Origin: Chloranthus sessilifolius
Lineage: Eukaryota > Streptophyta > Magnoliopsida > Chloranthales > Chloranthaceae
Direction of reading: 5' to 3'
DNA length: 64,000 nucleotides
Assembly: GCA_021018995.1 (NCBI GenBank)
Contig: CM037598.1
Coordinates: 42,400,685-42,464,684, forward strand
Part shown: positions 31,676-42,100 of the stretch, piece by piece
How positions within the stretch are numbered: position 1 is the stretch's first letter
How the letters are laid out: every line of letters begins with the position of its first letter
Notes under the pieces: model-generated
Told to the model about the DNA's origin: nothing
The model's input: only the letters and a program-made list of their open reading frames with translations
Database searches by the model: none
Program-made: the position numbers and the translations under genes

Positions 31676-32200
31676 GTGCCCACTATCCCCTGCATCATTG
31701 GGGATCATAAAATTGAGAAAGCCTTATTAGATATGGGAGCCAGTGTGAATTTACTGCCATATACAGTATATGAGAAGCTGGGCTTAGGAGAGTTGAAACC
31801 CACACAAGTGGTCTTACAATTGGCTGACAGATCTGAAAGGAACCCTATGGGGGTCATTGAAGATGTCCTGGTGGGAGTTGACAAGTTCTTTTACCCTGCT
31901 GACTTTTTGGTGCTAGACATGGAGCCAAGTAAATGTGTTTCTTCCATACCTGTGATTCTAGGCAGGCCCTTTTTGACCACTGCTAATGCTTGTATACAAT
32001 GTAGGTCAGGTGTCATGGAAGTCTCCTTTGGCAACATAAAAGTAAAGCTGAATGTGTACAACACAACTCATCAACCCCCTCTATATGAGGCCTATTTTTT
32101 TATTGATGTACTAGAGGAGGTTGTGCATGAAAATCCACATCAGCTGATGCAGGGCAATGTTTGGTTCACAAATATAAAACAACACCCAGGGAATGGACAT
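31676..32200 (+). pseudogene. Element B aspartic protease
   Basis: CIIGDHKIEKALLDMGASVN followed by LLPYTVYEKLGLGELKPTQV is the active-site region (D-M-G-A instead of D-T/S-G-A). GVDKFFYPADFLVLDMEPSK and VILGRPFLTTANACIQCRSG form the second half. In frame with gag, separated by one TAA at 31664. The domain looks complete; the frame then runs into the deletion junction near 32150-32257. It would cleave the Gag polyprotein. Confidence 0.85.
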
Positions 32201-32300
32201 TTGCTGCAGAGAAGATCCACGAAGGTGCCAAGTTTGATGAGCCTGAGGAGACCGTAGACCTTTCAGATCCACGAAATTATCCCCTGAAGTTCAGTATGTA
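32150..32300 (+). other. Pol deletion junction of element B
   Basis: Protease coding (LEEVVHENPHQLMQ) passes within 60 bp into a frame reading WTFAAEKIHEGAKFDEPEET then VDLSDPRNYPLKFS. No RT, RNase H or integrase lies between. In element A the corresponding interval is about 2.9 kb. Confidence 0.7.
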
Positions 32301-32550
32301 TTATATGTACCATACTTTGCTTTTGTTTTAGGTGTTTACTTTGTTGTTGATTGATATATATATATTTTTTCCTGAATAAAAACTGCCATGCTAAATACTA
32401 GGCCATCATTTCAATATTACCAACTATCCTGAGATAGTGGGAGCTTGTCCACAAGGGAAACAAACTGTAGAGCAGCACAACAGAAGAGCTTGCTGAGTTC
32501 TGAGGTTGAGAGTGCCCAGGAACACAACCTTATTTGGGTTTTGGGAGTTT

Positions 32551-32786
32551 TCGATAGGTCAAGTTCACCTCTCATTAGGACACATGGTGATTTCGACAGG
32601 ATATTTGATGGTTTCGATAGGCACTGAGACCTATCGAAAGGATGGTTCCACCTATCGGGATCCTATCGAATCATCCCTTTTGAAAGCTTTGTCAGCTAAG
32701 CTTTCGACAGGACGCATGAACCTATCAAAACCATCCAATTCATCCTATCAAAATCGTATTTCACCCCTTATATACCTGTCGATAGG
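32551..32786. repeat. Internal CCTATCGATAGG array of element B, at the accessory promoter
   Basis: Copies with TCGA cores near 32551, 32593, 32613, 32634, 32655, 32666, 32704, 32725 and 32748, and a near-perfect CCTGTCGATAGG at 32775-32786. Neighbours are mostly 20-21 bp (once 11) apart. The last copy abuts the TATA box at 32768-32774. Confidence 0.88.
32768..32774 (+). promoter_or_regulatory. TATA box of the B internal (accessory ORF) promoter
   Basis: CCCCTTATATACCTG followed by a pyrimidine-rich leader with AAAACCCTAGCTC. A GTAAGT-like donor at 32904 suggests a 5' UTR intron before the ATG at 33098. Confidence 0.6.
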
Positions 32787-33097
32787 TCATTTGTGCCTCA
32801 TTCCCTACCCTCTGCAAAACCCTAGCTCTCTTCCTCTCTCTTTCGCCTCCCTCTTTCTCCACAAAATCCTCGCAGAGCCTTCAGCTATTCAGTCTGCCAT
32901 TTCGTAAGTGCATTGAGTTTGCGCAGAGGAGCATTTTGCATCTAATTTTGGAGAAATTAGAGCTGTGCATTGCGATCTCTGTTAAATCCTAGGAATTTTG
33001 GGGTAGGTTGCCTTCCCACCGCCAATCTGTTGTTGTTCTAATTGTTAAACTCGATATTCCATTACAAGTTGGTGAGTGAGCAATCCCTGAGAGTAAA

Positions 33098-34066
33098 ATG
33101 ACTAAGCTTGAGGAAACCCTAGCAAACCTACTCCGGAGACCAGCTGCTTCTACCCCCAAATCTTCCAAGAAATCGAAGCCAGCTTCCAAACCACCTGTTA
33201 AGAGGAAGCTCTCTGAAGAGACACCCAAGAAGGCCCCTAAAGCCAAGAAAGCCAAAGCTATAGAAATTCAGGGGCCTGAGGTGGAAACACCCTTAGAGAG
33301 AGCTGCTCCTGCAGCAGACCTTCCAGCTAGGTTAACTACCCCCAATGACTTTGTAGAGAATTTGAGTCTTGTCCTTGAGACAGACTTTGATCTGGCATAC
33401 TTTGCCAACATTGGGGAGTGCCAGGAGACATTGGAATATTTGAAGAAAGAAGGTTTGTTGCCCATGCTTTCACCCTTGAAGGAAAATGTGTACCCCAGGT
33501 TGGTGAAATTATGGTACCAGAACCTGACAAAGAAGGTGATGCCTGGGGCTGAGGATGTACTAGAAATCGTGATTGATGACTGGCAGCTGATTGTCGATTA
33601 CAGAGACATTGGGATAGCTTTGGGAGTCCCATATCAATTTGACTCCACCAGAGCTGAGGGAGCACCTATAGGGGCTACATTTAGGGAAATGACTAAACAG
33701 CTTACCAACAGAATAGTGGGTTCTGGTGAATCTCTGATGAGAAGAGACCTCCATCCTATCCTAAGACTCATTGATACCATTTTGAGGAAAAATGTATGTC
33801 ACTGGGCATTTGCAAGTGAGAAGGGCCCCATTAGTGGATGCCCTATACTACTGTTCAAAGGGGCTATTCGTGAATGCACCTAAGCTGATTTTTGAAACAA
33901 TGGTGGATATCAACGACAAGGTGCTGAAGAGATAAGCTTTTGCTAAGGGAGGAGGTCTGCCCTTTTGCAGACTCATCACATGTCTGCTCAAGACTGGAAA
34001 GTATGTGATCAAGAGAAATGAGCTAATGGAGAAGCTGAACACAAAAGTGTATGGAAAACAGGAATA
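33098..34066 (+). pseudogene. Element B accessory protein (Transposase_32-like, NLS-like N-terminus)
   Basis: An open frame of 261 codons starts MTKLEETLANLLRRPAASTP and has a strongly basic segment at residues about 23-52 (KSSKKSKP, PPVKRKL, KKAPKAKKAKA) resembling a nuclear localisation signal. A globular part follows: DFVENLSLVLETDFDLAYFA, KENVYPRLVKLWYQNLTKK, GIALGVPYQFDS, LMRRDLHPILRLIDTILRKN. Near 33850 the frame shifts; homology resumes as LFVNAPKLIFETMVDINDKV and ends by about 34066. The family matches 'putative plant transposon protein' ORFs. In Athila this position is called env-like, but I see no signal peptide or membrane segment. Its own promoter and array lie upstream. Confidence 0.72.
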
Positions 34067-35890
34067 GATGTGGCAGTTTGAAAAACCTGGATGACCTCTA
34101 TGGGTGGCCAGATGATGTCTGTAAATAGATGTGGCAGTTTGTTGTTTTAATTTTCTTTTTCACTTGTCTCATGTATATATTTGACTTATCAATACAATTT
34201 TGTCTTCATGTATTTTTGTTTTTTTTTTTACTGTGTCGATATTTTCTTACCATGCCTCTCTACTGATTTCATAGTGTACAACAGTGGGGACACTGTTTAG
34301 TTTAGGTTTGGGGGTATGGCAGGTATGCCAATGAAATGAGTTAATGATAGTGTAGTTAGGCTAAAAGGAGTGTTTGGAATTAGAGTAAATTCTCGCTTGA
34401 TTTTTTTTGGAAAAGAGGAAATTAAAAAACTTTTTGAAACTGAAATAAGCTATAGTCTAACAGTCTTCATGAAGCAAATGTCAACGATTTTCAAAATTTT
34501 TTTGATGTGTAGTGAACCTGAAATAAGGTAAAACTGTAAGGATACACCCTAGAAAATTTGATGGAAGGCCATACACAGTAAGATTTGGGCCTGAATTTTT
34601 TTTTTTGAAGAGTGTCTTGGCAATTTTTCTGCTCTAAGGACTGATTGGATTTAGTTTTGATCACTAGAACTTAGGCAAATCCAAGTTGAAACAACCTGAC
34701 AACATTCATAACATGGAAGACATGAGGTAAGGCCATCCCTTGGACAGTTTGAGCTTAAAGATCCTACCCTTTTGAACTGCCCTTGATACACACCTTCTGA
34801 GCCTTAAACATCCCAGTTTTCTTTCACGAAAACCAGAAAATTTGAACCCAAAACCTTTTAACCTATTTCAGTTCACCCTGAATCTGAGAAATCAAGAAAA
34901 ATGAGAAGTGAGGTTAGAGGAGCAAGGTTCGAGGATTGGTTGAAAGAGAAGAAAACTCATTTGGTGGTGTTGTGGCATTCCGGCCTATACATATATAAAA
35001 AAAAAAAACAAAGGAAAAGAATGAGAAAGAGAAGTCACTTCATTTGAAAATCTACAAGAAGATAAGAAGCTGATGAAGCTAATCACTTCAAGTCTGAAAT
35101 GTAAAAAATGAAAGTGAAGAGGTGCTGAAATGAAGAAGGTGTTGTCTAGACCACCTCCTTACCTTTACTAATTTCTCAATTTGAATCCATTTTACCCTTC
35201 TATTCTTTATTAACTTCACCCATAAGCCACACTACAACCCAATAAAAAGACCTTACTGATCTGAAATGGAGTGAGTTATCATGTGGAGATAAGGATCTGC
35301 TTAATCTATGGCGTAAAGAGTTAGAAAATTTCAGGAATTAGAGAAATGCCTATGCTCATGCTTGCAGTCCTATTTGAGGGCTGTAACTGCTCTTGAGTTG
35401 TGTAAAATTCTACACCCTTCAATTTTTGTTGTTGTGAGTGAACAACCCTGGTGAGACTTGGGTCTGAAATCTAATTTGATGGGGGTAGTATCAAAACAGA
35501 ATTCTCAAGTGAAAGGTGAGCCATGCATTAATTTTTAGGAGAAATGCCTTGGCATGAGCTGAGTGATGGTGAAGGATTATAGCAGACTTTTAAGTTTTGA
35601 ACTGATGCTTTTTCTGATGAAATTCCTCTAATGAATTGAATGAACATGATGTGAATTTATTTTATGTACTTGAACTCTGTTTTAGCAGGATGCACTATTA
35701 TTAACCAACTTTATTGGAAAAGTTTGTGGGTACCTTTACTGAAAACCCTTAGGAGACTTCACTCCTCCACTAGGGATCACCTAGGGGTTTAAAAGGCTTG
35801 ATGCATATGCTAAATGAATTCGTAATCCCTACGAAAGTGACATTTTTAATTTTCTTTGTTTCTCCTTTGCTCAGGGACTAGCAAAGCTTA
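34067..35890 (+). other. 3' region of element B with an internal PPT-like motif
   Basis: At 34288-34316 GGGGACACTGTTTAGTTTAG precedes GTTTGGGGGT, which repeats the core of the terminal PPT (AGGTTTGGGGG at 35890-35900). Similar 'GAGGACA...GTTTGGGGGT' sequences occur in A (about 42797-42831), E (about 48643-48672) and H. Otherwise no gene. The block before 35890 aligns with H. Confidence 0.6.
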
Positions 35891-35902
35891 GGTTTGGGGG
35901 TG
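35890..35902 (+). other. Polypurine tract of element B
   Basis: AGGTTTGGGGGTG lies directly before the 3' LTR start TGTTAAG at 35903. Confidence 0.75.
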
Positions 35903-38102
35903 TGTTAAGTAGTGAAAAATGCCAGTTTTCACCCCTTAACCTGACCTTTGCAAGACCTGTGAGCACATTAATAAACCTCTGTTGAGTCTGTTTTGTAGAT
36001 AGCAATAAAAGATAGAAAAAATGCAGGAAACCACTCAAGAATGCCACACAAGAAAGTTTATCTCTCAGCACAGTACAGACCTAGCAATAGCACACCAGAG
36101 GGCTGCACACTATTGGGCCCTTGGGGCACGTGGCAACAACAGGGCAACGCAAAGGAAGTAAAAATAGGCTGAAAACATCCTATCGAGAGGTTATCTGAAG
36201 ACTTCGATAGGAGCTGAGAGCTAAAAAGAGAGGAATTCGTACAGTTGGAAAGGCTTCGATAGGATCTGAAGGCAGAGAAAGGATGAATTCGTGTGGATTG
36301 AGGAGTTCGATAGGATCCAAGAACCTATCAAGCAGCTGAAAGAAAGGAAGAAACCATCCTATCGAAAGCCTGCCTGAGGTAAAAGGGGAACCTATCGAAT
36401 GGTTTCCTGAACCTGTCGAATGGTGGCATGGACCTATCGAGATGGAGACGAGATGGAGACGTTGGAACATAACCTATTGAAGGGTGCTTGAGCCTTTTGA
36501 TAGGAGTGAGAGCAATCTTATCAGAATGATGGCATGCAGAGCTGGACCTATCGAAATGGTCCTCCAGCTTGTTGAAAAGTTTCTCCAACCTGTCGAATGC
36601 TCCAGGCAAAGGGCTGAGAATGCTGAAACTTTAAGAGAAGGCTCATCCTATCAAAACCTGTTGAAGAGATCTGAGAACCTAGCGAAAGGACCAAAAAGCT
36701 CCATTTGAACTTGTCGAAAGCTTCCCTAACCTGTCAAAATCGTGTGAAGAATTTCTCAGAAAATAGGTTGTTCAGATGCTGCGATTTGGTGACCTGCTGC
36801 ATGCAAATCGAGGCACATTGGTGACCGGCACGACGATCCAAAAGATGTGCTAGGAAACCCTAACCAACCCATGTGTTCGAACAGAACTCTAACAAACTCT
36901 GAGGACCTTCTAGAAGGGACTATTGGCGGGAAAAATAAGAGAGAAAGCTATATAATGAGATCCCCAATTGGAATTGGGGGAGATTGAGATTTGGATCAAA
37001 TTCCAGAGATTAAAGCTGGCAGTGAAATTTCATTTTCCTTCTTTTAGCTCAACTATGGTTGGCTTATTCCCTAAGAGCAGCAAGGAGAGAGGTTAGATCT
37101 GTAATTGGGTAAGGCTGAGAGTGTTATTGTGGGTTAATTACTGTACATACTACAGATCTGAGAGCATTTCATTGTAGAGCGAGTTTTATTGCAATGTAAA
37201 TATTATTGTTATTGTTTTAATTGGATCTATAGTTCCTTTGGTTTTATTTGGTCCTCGATCGGATTTGTGTAGAGGAGTTTGTTGATCAGCTCACCCACTT
37301 AACTGGTAGACCTCTTGGATACCATCTGATCTCCCTAGATCTGATATCCCTGCAATTTCTTGTGTCTGTGACCTAGAAATTACAGCATCTGTAGTAGTTT
37401 TAATGCTCTGGTTGAAACCTTTAGTTTGGAGGAATTCCCTAGGATGATCTGTGACCATTAAAGTGGATAGATCATAGCCTTAAGAGCAGTCCAATCTCTG
37501 GTTTCAATTGGATTCTTCTACCATAAACCTCTGGATCGGATGAAGTCTATAGGATGGTTTGTCACCATTGAAGTGGACAGACCATACCCTTGAGATCAGT
37601 TAAATCCTTTGGTTTAGAGTGGAGCCTTCTACCCTTTAGCTATGCTTGTAGCCAGCTGAGGGATTTGTGTGCCTTGAACCCCTGTAACATGATCAGCTCA
37701 ACCTGATTGCAATGAGACCAATCTCCAAGCTGCTCTTCTCCATTTTCCATTTTAAAACCCTTCCATCTGCATGATCTATATCTCTGGACTCGATCTCAGT
37801 TAGTTGCATTTTATTTGTAGTTTAGCTTAAGTGACAACCCTTTTTAAACTCTCACCTGTCTTTTAGCTGACTTAGCATTAGTTAGGGTGCCAGATCTCTT
37901 ATAGATCTAGAGATTTACCATATTTTGAATTCACCTCCCTGTGGACATTCCCTTACTTTTCTTTTAAAACGTGCTACAAAAAGACCCTGTATCTTGCAGG
38001 TCTAGGATATTTTTGTTATGCTGAATCCATCCCCTGTTTAACTCTAATTTTATTTTGTCTTTATCATTACACAATAAATCAGCACATTGAAATTCCCCAA
38101 CA
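35903..38102 (+). repeat. 3' LTR of element B (2200 bp)
   Basis: Starts TGTTAAGTAG, ends CCCCAACA. Includes the palindrome array (36178-36738), the GGCGGGAAA motif (36925), a TATA box (36949) and both leader hairpins (37444, 37554). At several palindromes CG in one LTR is TG or CA in the other. Confidence 0.9.
36178..36738. repeat. CCTATCGATAGG array in the B 3' LTR
   Basis: The counterpart of 27476-28024. Decayed copies include CCTATTGAAG, CCTATCAAAA and CCTGTTGAAG, where the 5' LTR still has TCGA, and the reverse at CCTATCGAATGG. Confidence 0.88.
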
Positions 38103-38107
38103 ACCTG
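38103..38107. repeat. Target-site duplication ACCTG of element B (right copy)
   Basis: Matches 27190-27194 exactly. Confidence 0.9.
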
Positions 38108-38309
38108 CTGTCATGTAAATGTTCATGAATCTGCTATAATTGAAAATCATTTGCATTCTGAATTTTTGCTATGCATATGTTGGGAATGGGGTACAATTAT
38201 GAAATGGATTACATTTGAAGGAAGTTGGTGCTGATGCACAATGGCTAGGTGCATGTTAGTATGGATGCACTGGCCAATGTGTAGCACTTAGAAAGAGTGA
38301 GCTTTGCCT
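38108..38309 (+). other. Spacer of element A, right of the B insertion
   Basis: Continues the A spacer; GATGCACAATGG and GGCCAATGTG blocks align with element C on the minus strand at about 63580-63630. Confidence 0.6.
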
Positions 38310-38775
38310 TGTCGCAAGGCTCAAAGGCCTCAATTTCATACTCGTGAGTCAATTTTGGGCTTTCTCGCGGGGCTCTGTAATGACCTGTGTTGCCTCGCGA
38401 GAGCCTTGCGAGCGAATTGCTTGAAGGAAGCCAAAGATGGATCCTCGCGAGGCTACGTCTTCTCCGCGACAATGAGCTGTGCAAAAAATGGAAATCACGC
38501 ACTTTGTTCCTCATGAGAGCCTCACGAGCAAACTTCTGAAGCTCGTACTGAAACATACCTGGTGAGGCCCTTGGCTCACTGAATACATTTTCCTCTTGAG
38601 GTCCTTTACTTCAGCTGCACGAGAGATAAACATGCCCTCTCGCGCAACTCAGTTACAACGTCAGCTCCGTGATGGACCTCGTGAGACTCTTGAGTCCCTT
38701 AAAAGGCATTTCTAGCTAGATGGCATTTATACTGCGCGAGAAATTTTTTTGCCAGGCGAGAACTGCGCGAGTCAC
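38310..38775. repeat. Internal CTCGCGAG array of element A, upstream of the accessory ORF
   Basis: About fifteen copies, e.g. CTTGTCGCAAGG near 38309, CTCGTGAG at 38341, CTCGCGAG at 38394 and 38444, CTCATGAG at 38510, CTCACGAG at 38521, CTCTCGCGC near 38637, CTCGTGAG near 38689 and CTGCGCGAG near 38732 and 38762. The same motif as in the A LTR. It precedes a pyrimidine-rich leader. Confidence 0.85.
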
Positions 38776-39152
38776 GGATTCACATACTTAAACCCTGCGA
38801 TTTCTTTATTTTTCTCATTTCTCTCTCTTTGCCCTAGCTTCCATTGAACACCACCGAGCTCCTCTTTCTCTTCTTTCTTCCCTATTGCCAAAACCACTCC
38901 AACTCGGCCACTTATCTCCTACCATTGTGTTCCACAACACCTCCTAATCATTTTGCACACAGTTTGAGGAGATTTGATACAGTGGACAACTTTTGAACCT
39001 CTCTTATGGTAAGTGTGCTCACTCTCCCATTTGGATTGAGTAGTCTACTATTTTAGGTTGAAGGGATTAATTTTTGTGAAAAACTATCTTTGGAGTGTGC
39101 ATTACATAATCTGTGAGTTTAAAGATCATATTTTGAAGAATTGGAATAGCCA
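38776..39152 (+). promoter_or_regulatory. Putative promoter and leader of the A accessory ORF
   Basis: CATACTTAAACCCTGCGA followed by CTCATTTCTCTCTCTTTGCC. A good donor (ATGGTAAGTG) at 39009 suggests a leader intron. The stretch just before the ATG (GTGTGCATTACATAATCTG) is conserved in element C. Confidence 0.5.
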
Positions 39153-42100
39153 TGGCCACGGGTTCTAATTTATTGGTACCTTGGCTGCCATGTTAAACCT
39201 ACACCTACTGGCAGCCCTATGGCCACTAGGAAATCTGTGAGAATTGTAGAGGCCTCCATTGTGGAGACCTCTGAGGTACCTACACCATCTGTGGAGCCCC
39301 AAGTGGAATTAACTAAGAAAAAGGTTGTCCCTGTGAAGAAGACCAGATCTGTAGCCTTTGATGCCCCTGCTCAAAAGAAGAAATCTGCCCCTAGGAAGAG
39401 GGCCAGAGCCCACCCACCTATTAAAAGCCCTGAGAAACCAAAGAAAAAATAGAAGAAGGGCAAAGATGTGACCCATGAGGTCCCTATGGTTGTCCCTGAG
39501 GAGGAAGATAATGAGTCACTCAAAATCCCCTTTGAGTATATGGCTGCAATTAAGCTTGAGGCAGAGACTGCCTTTGGCAAGGCCTTCTTTGAGGATGAGC
39601 CAGAGACAACTACTTGAATTGAATACCTAACCAAGGCCACACTGCTACCCCTTCTCAGGCCCCCACTGCAGCTGGTCTTCCCTAGACTAGTGCAACTATT
39701 TTACTAGAACATAAGGGAGAAGACTGGAGATGATGGGAACCCTGCAATGCTAGTATTGATAGATGATTTTGAGATATTGTTTAACCAACTAGTCATTGCT
39801 GAGATACTTGAGAAACCAGTCAAGTACAACCCAGAGTGTGGCTTGGGACCTCCTTTGACAGCCACAATCCTAGAAATTGCCAAGGAGCACACAGGAGGGA
39901 TCACAGCCTTAGGGCTGTCCATTAGGAAGAGAGACCTGCACCCAGGCCTGTAGTTTATGGATGGAGTGTTAAGAAAAAATGTATACTGCTCTGGGCACCA
40001 ACAGGAGAGGAGGTTCCCCATTACTGATGCCTTCTACTCCTTCCATTGCAACCACTACATAGATGCTGCAAAGCTTATTTTTGAAGGAATGAAAGACATA
40101 AATGAAAAGGTGAAGAGGGAGCAGAAACCCCATTTCTTGCCCTACTGCAGGCTTAATACAGCCCTCCTACACCTGGGAGGCTACCACTTCAACATGAATG
40201 AGGAAACTCTCAATTTGGCCCCCATCAAGTGTGGTAACAAGAAGTGGGGGATTAGTGGTACCTTGATTGAAAAGAAGAAGAAGAAGAAAGAGGAGTTTCT
40301 AGCTTAGGCAACCCCAACAATTCAAGAAGCAGCTGCTGCTGCCTCTGCTACTGCCAGCTCTACTGTTGACTCTCAAGCAACCACCTCAAGTGTGCCAGCT
40401 ATCCCCACCTCCAGTCCCTTGTCAGCCATTATACCAACCATCCATACACTCATTACCTCTACAACAAAAATCTCATTACCATCTCAACCCATTCCACCAT
40501 CATCAGCTACACAAACACCTTTCACACTCACTTCCATTCTCATTCCAGTTATTTTTCCAGCCAGTACTACCTTACCCACCACCACACCAATCCCACAATC
40601 CTCCACAGCTGAGCTAATTTTTCCCATTATTACCACAGCCACCATAACCTCAACAACCCACACAATACCTGCTGTGACTTTAACATTACCATCCTCCATT
40701 GCTTACCTCAGCCCACCTGTTACAGTCACATACAAAAAGAGAAAACAAGCCAAAGCCCCCACTGAACCCGAACCTACATATATATCCTAACCTTTACCTA
40801 TCCCTGAAACAACAACCATTCCAGACCCAACCATTGACATACAACCACCCTCACTAGCCCAAGCCTCTTCAATATCCCATGTTGAGAGTGAGCCCCAAAT
40901 TCTTAACATTCCATACAGCTCCCCACTAGCCTCACCTCAGCCCATTTAACCCTCTACCACAATTGAACCTGATATATTTGAACCTTTGGGCCAATCCATT
41001 CCTTATTCCCCTACCCATGACCAAGAACCAGACCCCTTTTCAGTAGAGGGGTACTCAACTATGATGACCTCTATCATAGGGGACATCAATTATGAATTTA
41101 CTCATCTTCCTGATTCACCACAGCCCCATCACTTTAACCCTACCCCTACTTCCCCACATCCAACTACCTTTCATCATGCACCCACTTCACCATTTCAACC
41201 AATTACAACCACCCAACCCACATCCCCTATCATCCCTGATCCCCTGCCTCAAATCCTTAACCTTCTCCTCTCTCTTCAAACTCATGTGATGACCAACACC
41301 CGATCCCAAACATCCATTGAGGCCAACCTTCAAGCCATGAACTCCACCCTCCAAAATCAGGCCTTAATTCAAACCAGTTTATAAGCCATCCAATCAACCT
41401 TGTCAACTTTAACCCAACCTGTCCAACAACCATTTATCCCTCCACCTATACATATACCTACACCACCCCCATCTCTCCAACCCTTAACCATATCATCATC
41501 ACCTGTTGCTGCTACACCCATTGAAACTATTCAAGAAATTCCTCCAATTACATTTACCACGACCTCCACACAAATTGACCCTAAACCTGAACCTCAACCT
41601 GACCCTATCCAGCCACCCATTATTGCACCACATTTGGAACTCATTTTCCCACAACCCCAACTTGCAACCCCACCTGTAGTAGCCACATGTGATGTTATCA
41701 CAAATGTTGAAAACCTAATCCCTACCTCCTTAAAAGCCTCCCAAACAGACCTAGAGATAATAGACCTCACCCTACCTGAACCTAAAGTCCTCTAGCCTAT
41801 ACGCTCTACTTCCACTCTACCCATACCATCATCCATCCCTTCATCTTCATCCACACAACCTCAATAGCTGATTGACCCTCCTTCCACAGCTGATGACACC
41901 ATACTACCTACCTCTTTCAACCCCATGCCTCCATACTCCACCCTCCTAAGAGCAATAAAAGAAAATGCATACATCAAAAGGGATGTTGTTAGAGGCATGG
42001 CAGACCTCAAAACCATAGTGAGGCAGCCCTTCCTAGATCAAATCAAGTTTCTAGAACTCACTCATAAGATGGAGGAAAAGAGACTCAAGCATGGATAGAG

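Larger units (their letters stand above)
27195..38102 (+). mobile_element. Non-autonomous Athila-type retrotransposon B, complete (10.9 kb)
   Basis: Two LTRs (27195-29353 and 35903-38102) with the duplication ACCTG on both sides, a primer site (29360-29377), gag-protease in one reading frame, then a junction at about 32150-32280 where RT, RNase H and integrase are absent. After that come an internal promoter region with a palindrome array, an accessory ORF (33098 to about 34066), a 3' region and the PPT. The complete ends with no pol suggest a family mobilised in trans by an autonomous relative, although a post-insertion deletion is possible. It inserted into the spacer of element A. Confidence 0.9.

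Noticed and set aside
33098-33883. Envelope glycoprotein gene (endogenous retrovirus)
   Set aside because: The position fits, but there is no signal peptide, no transmembrane segment and no Cys-rich ectodomain; the N-terminus is NLS-like.
40366-41795. Hydroxyproline-rich cell-wall protein
   Set aside because: The Pro/Thr-rich frame continues the accessory ORF of element A and recurs in element C at the same place; no signal peptide.
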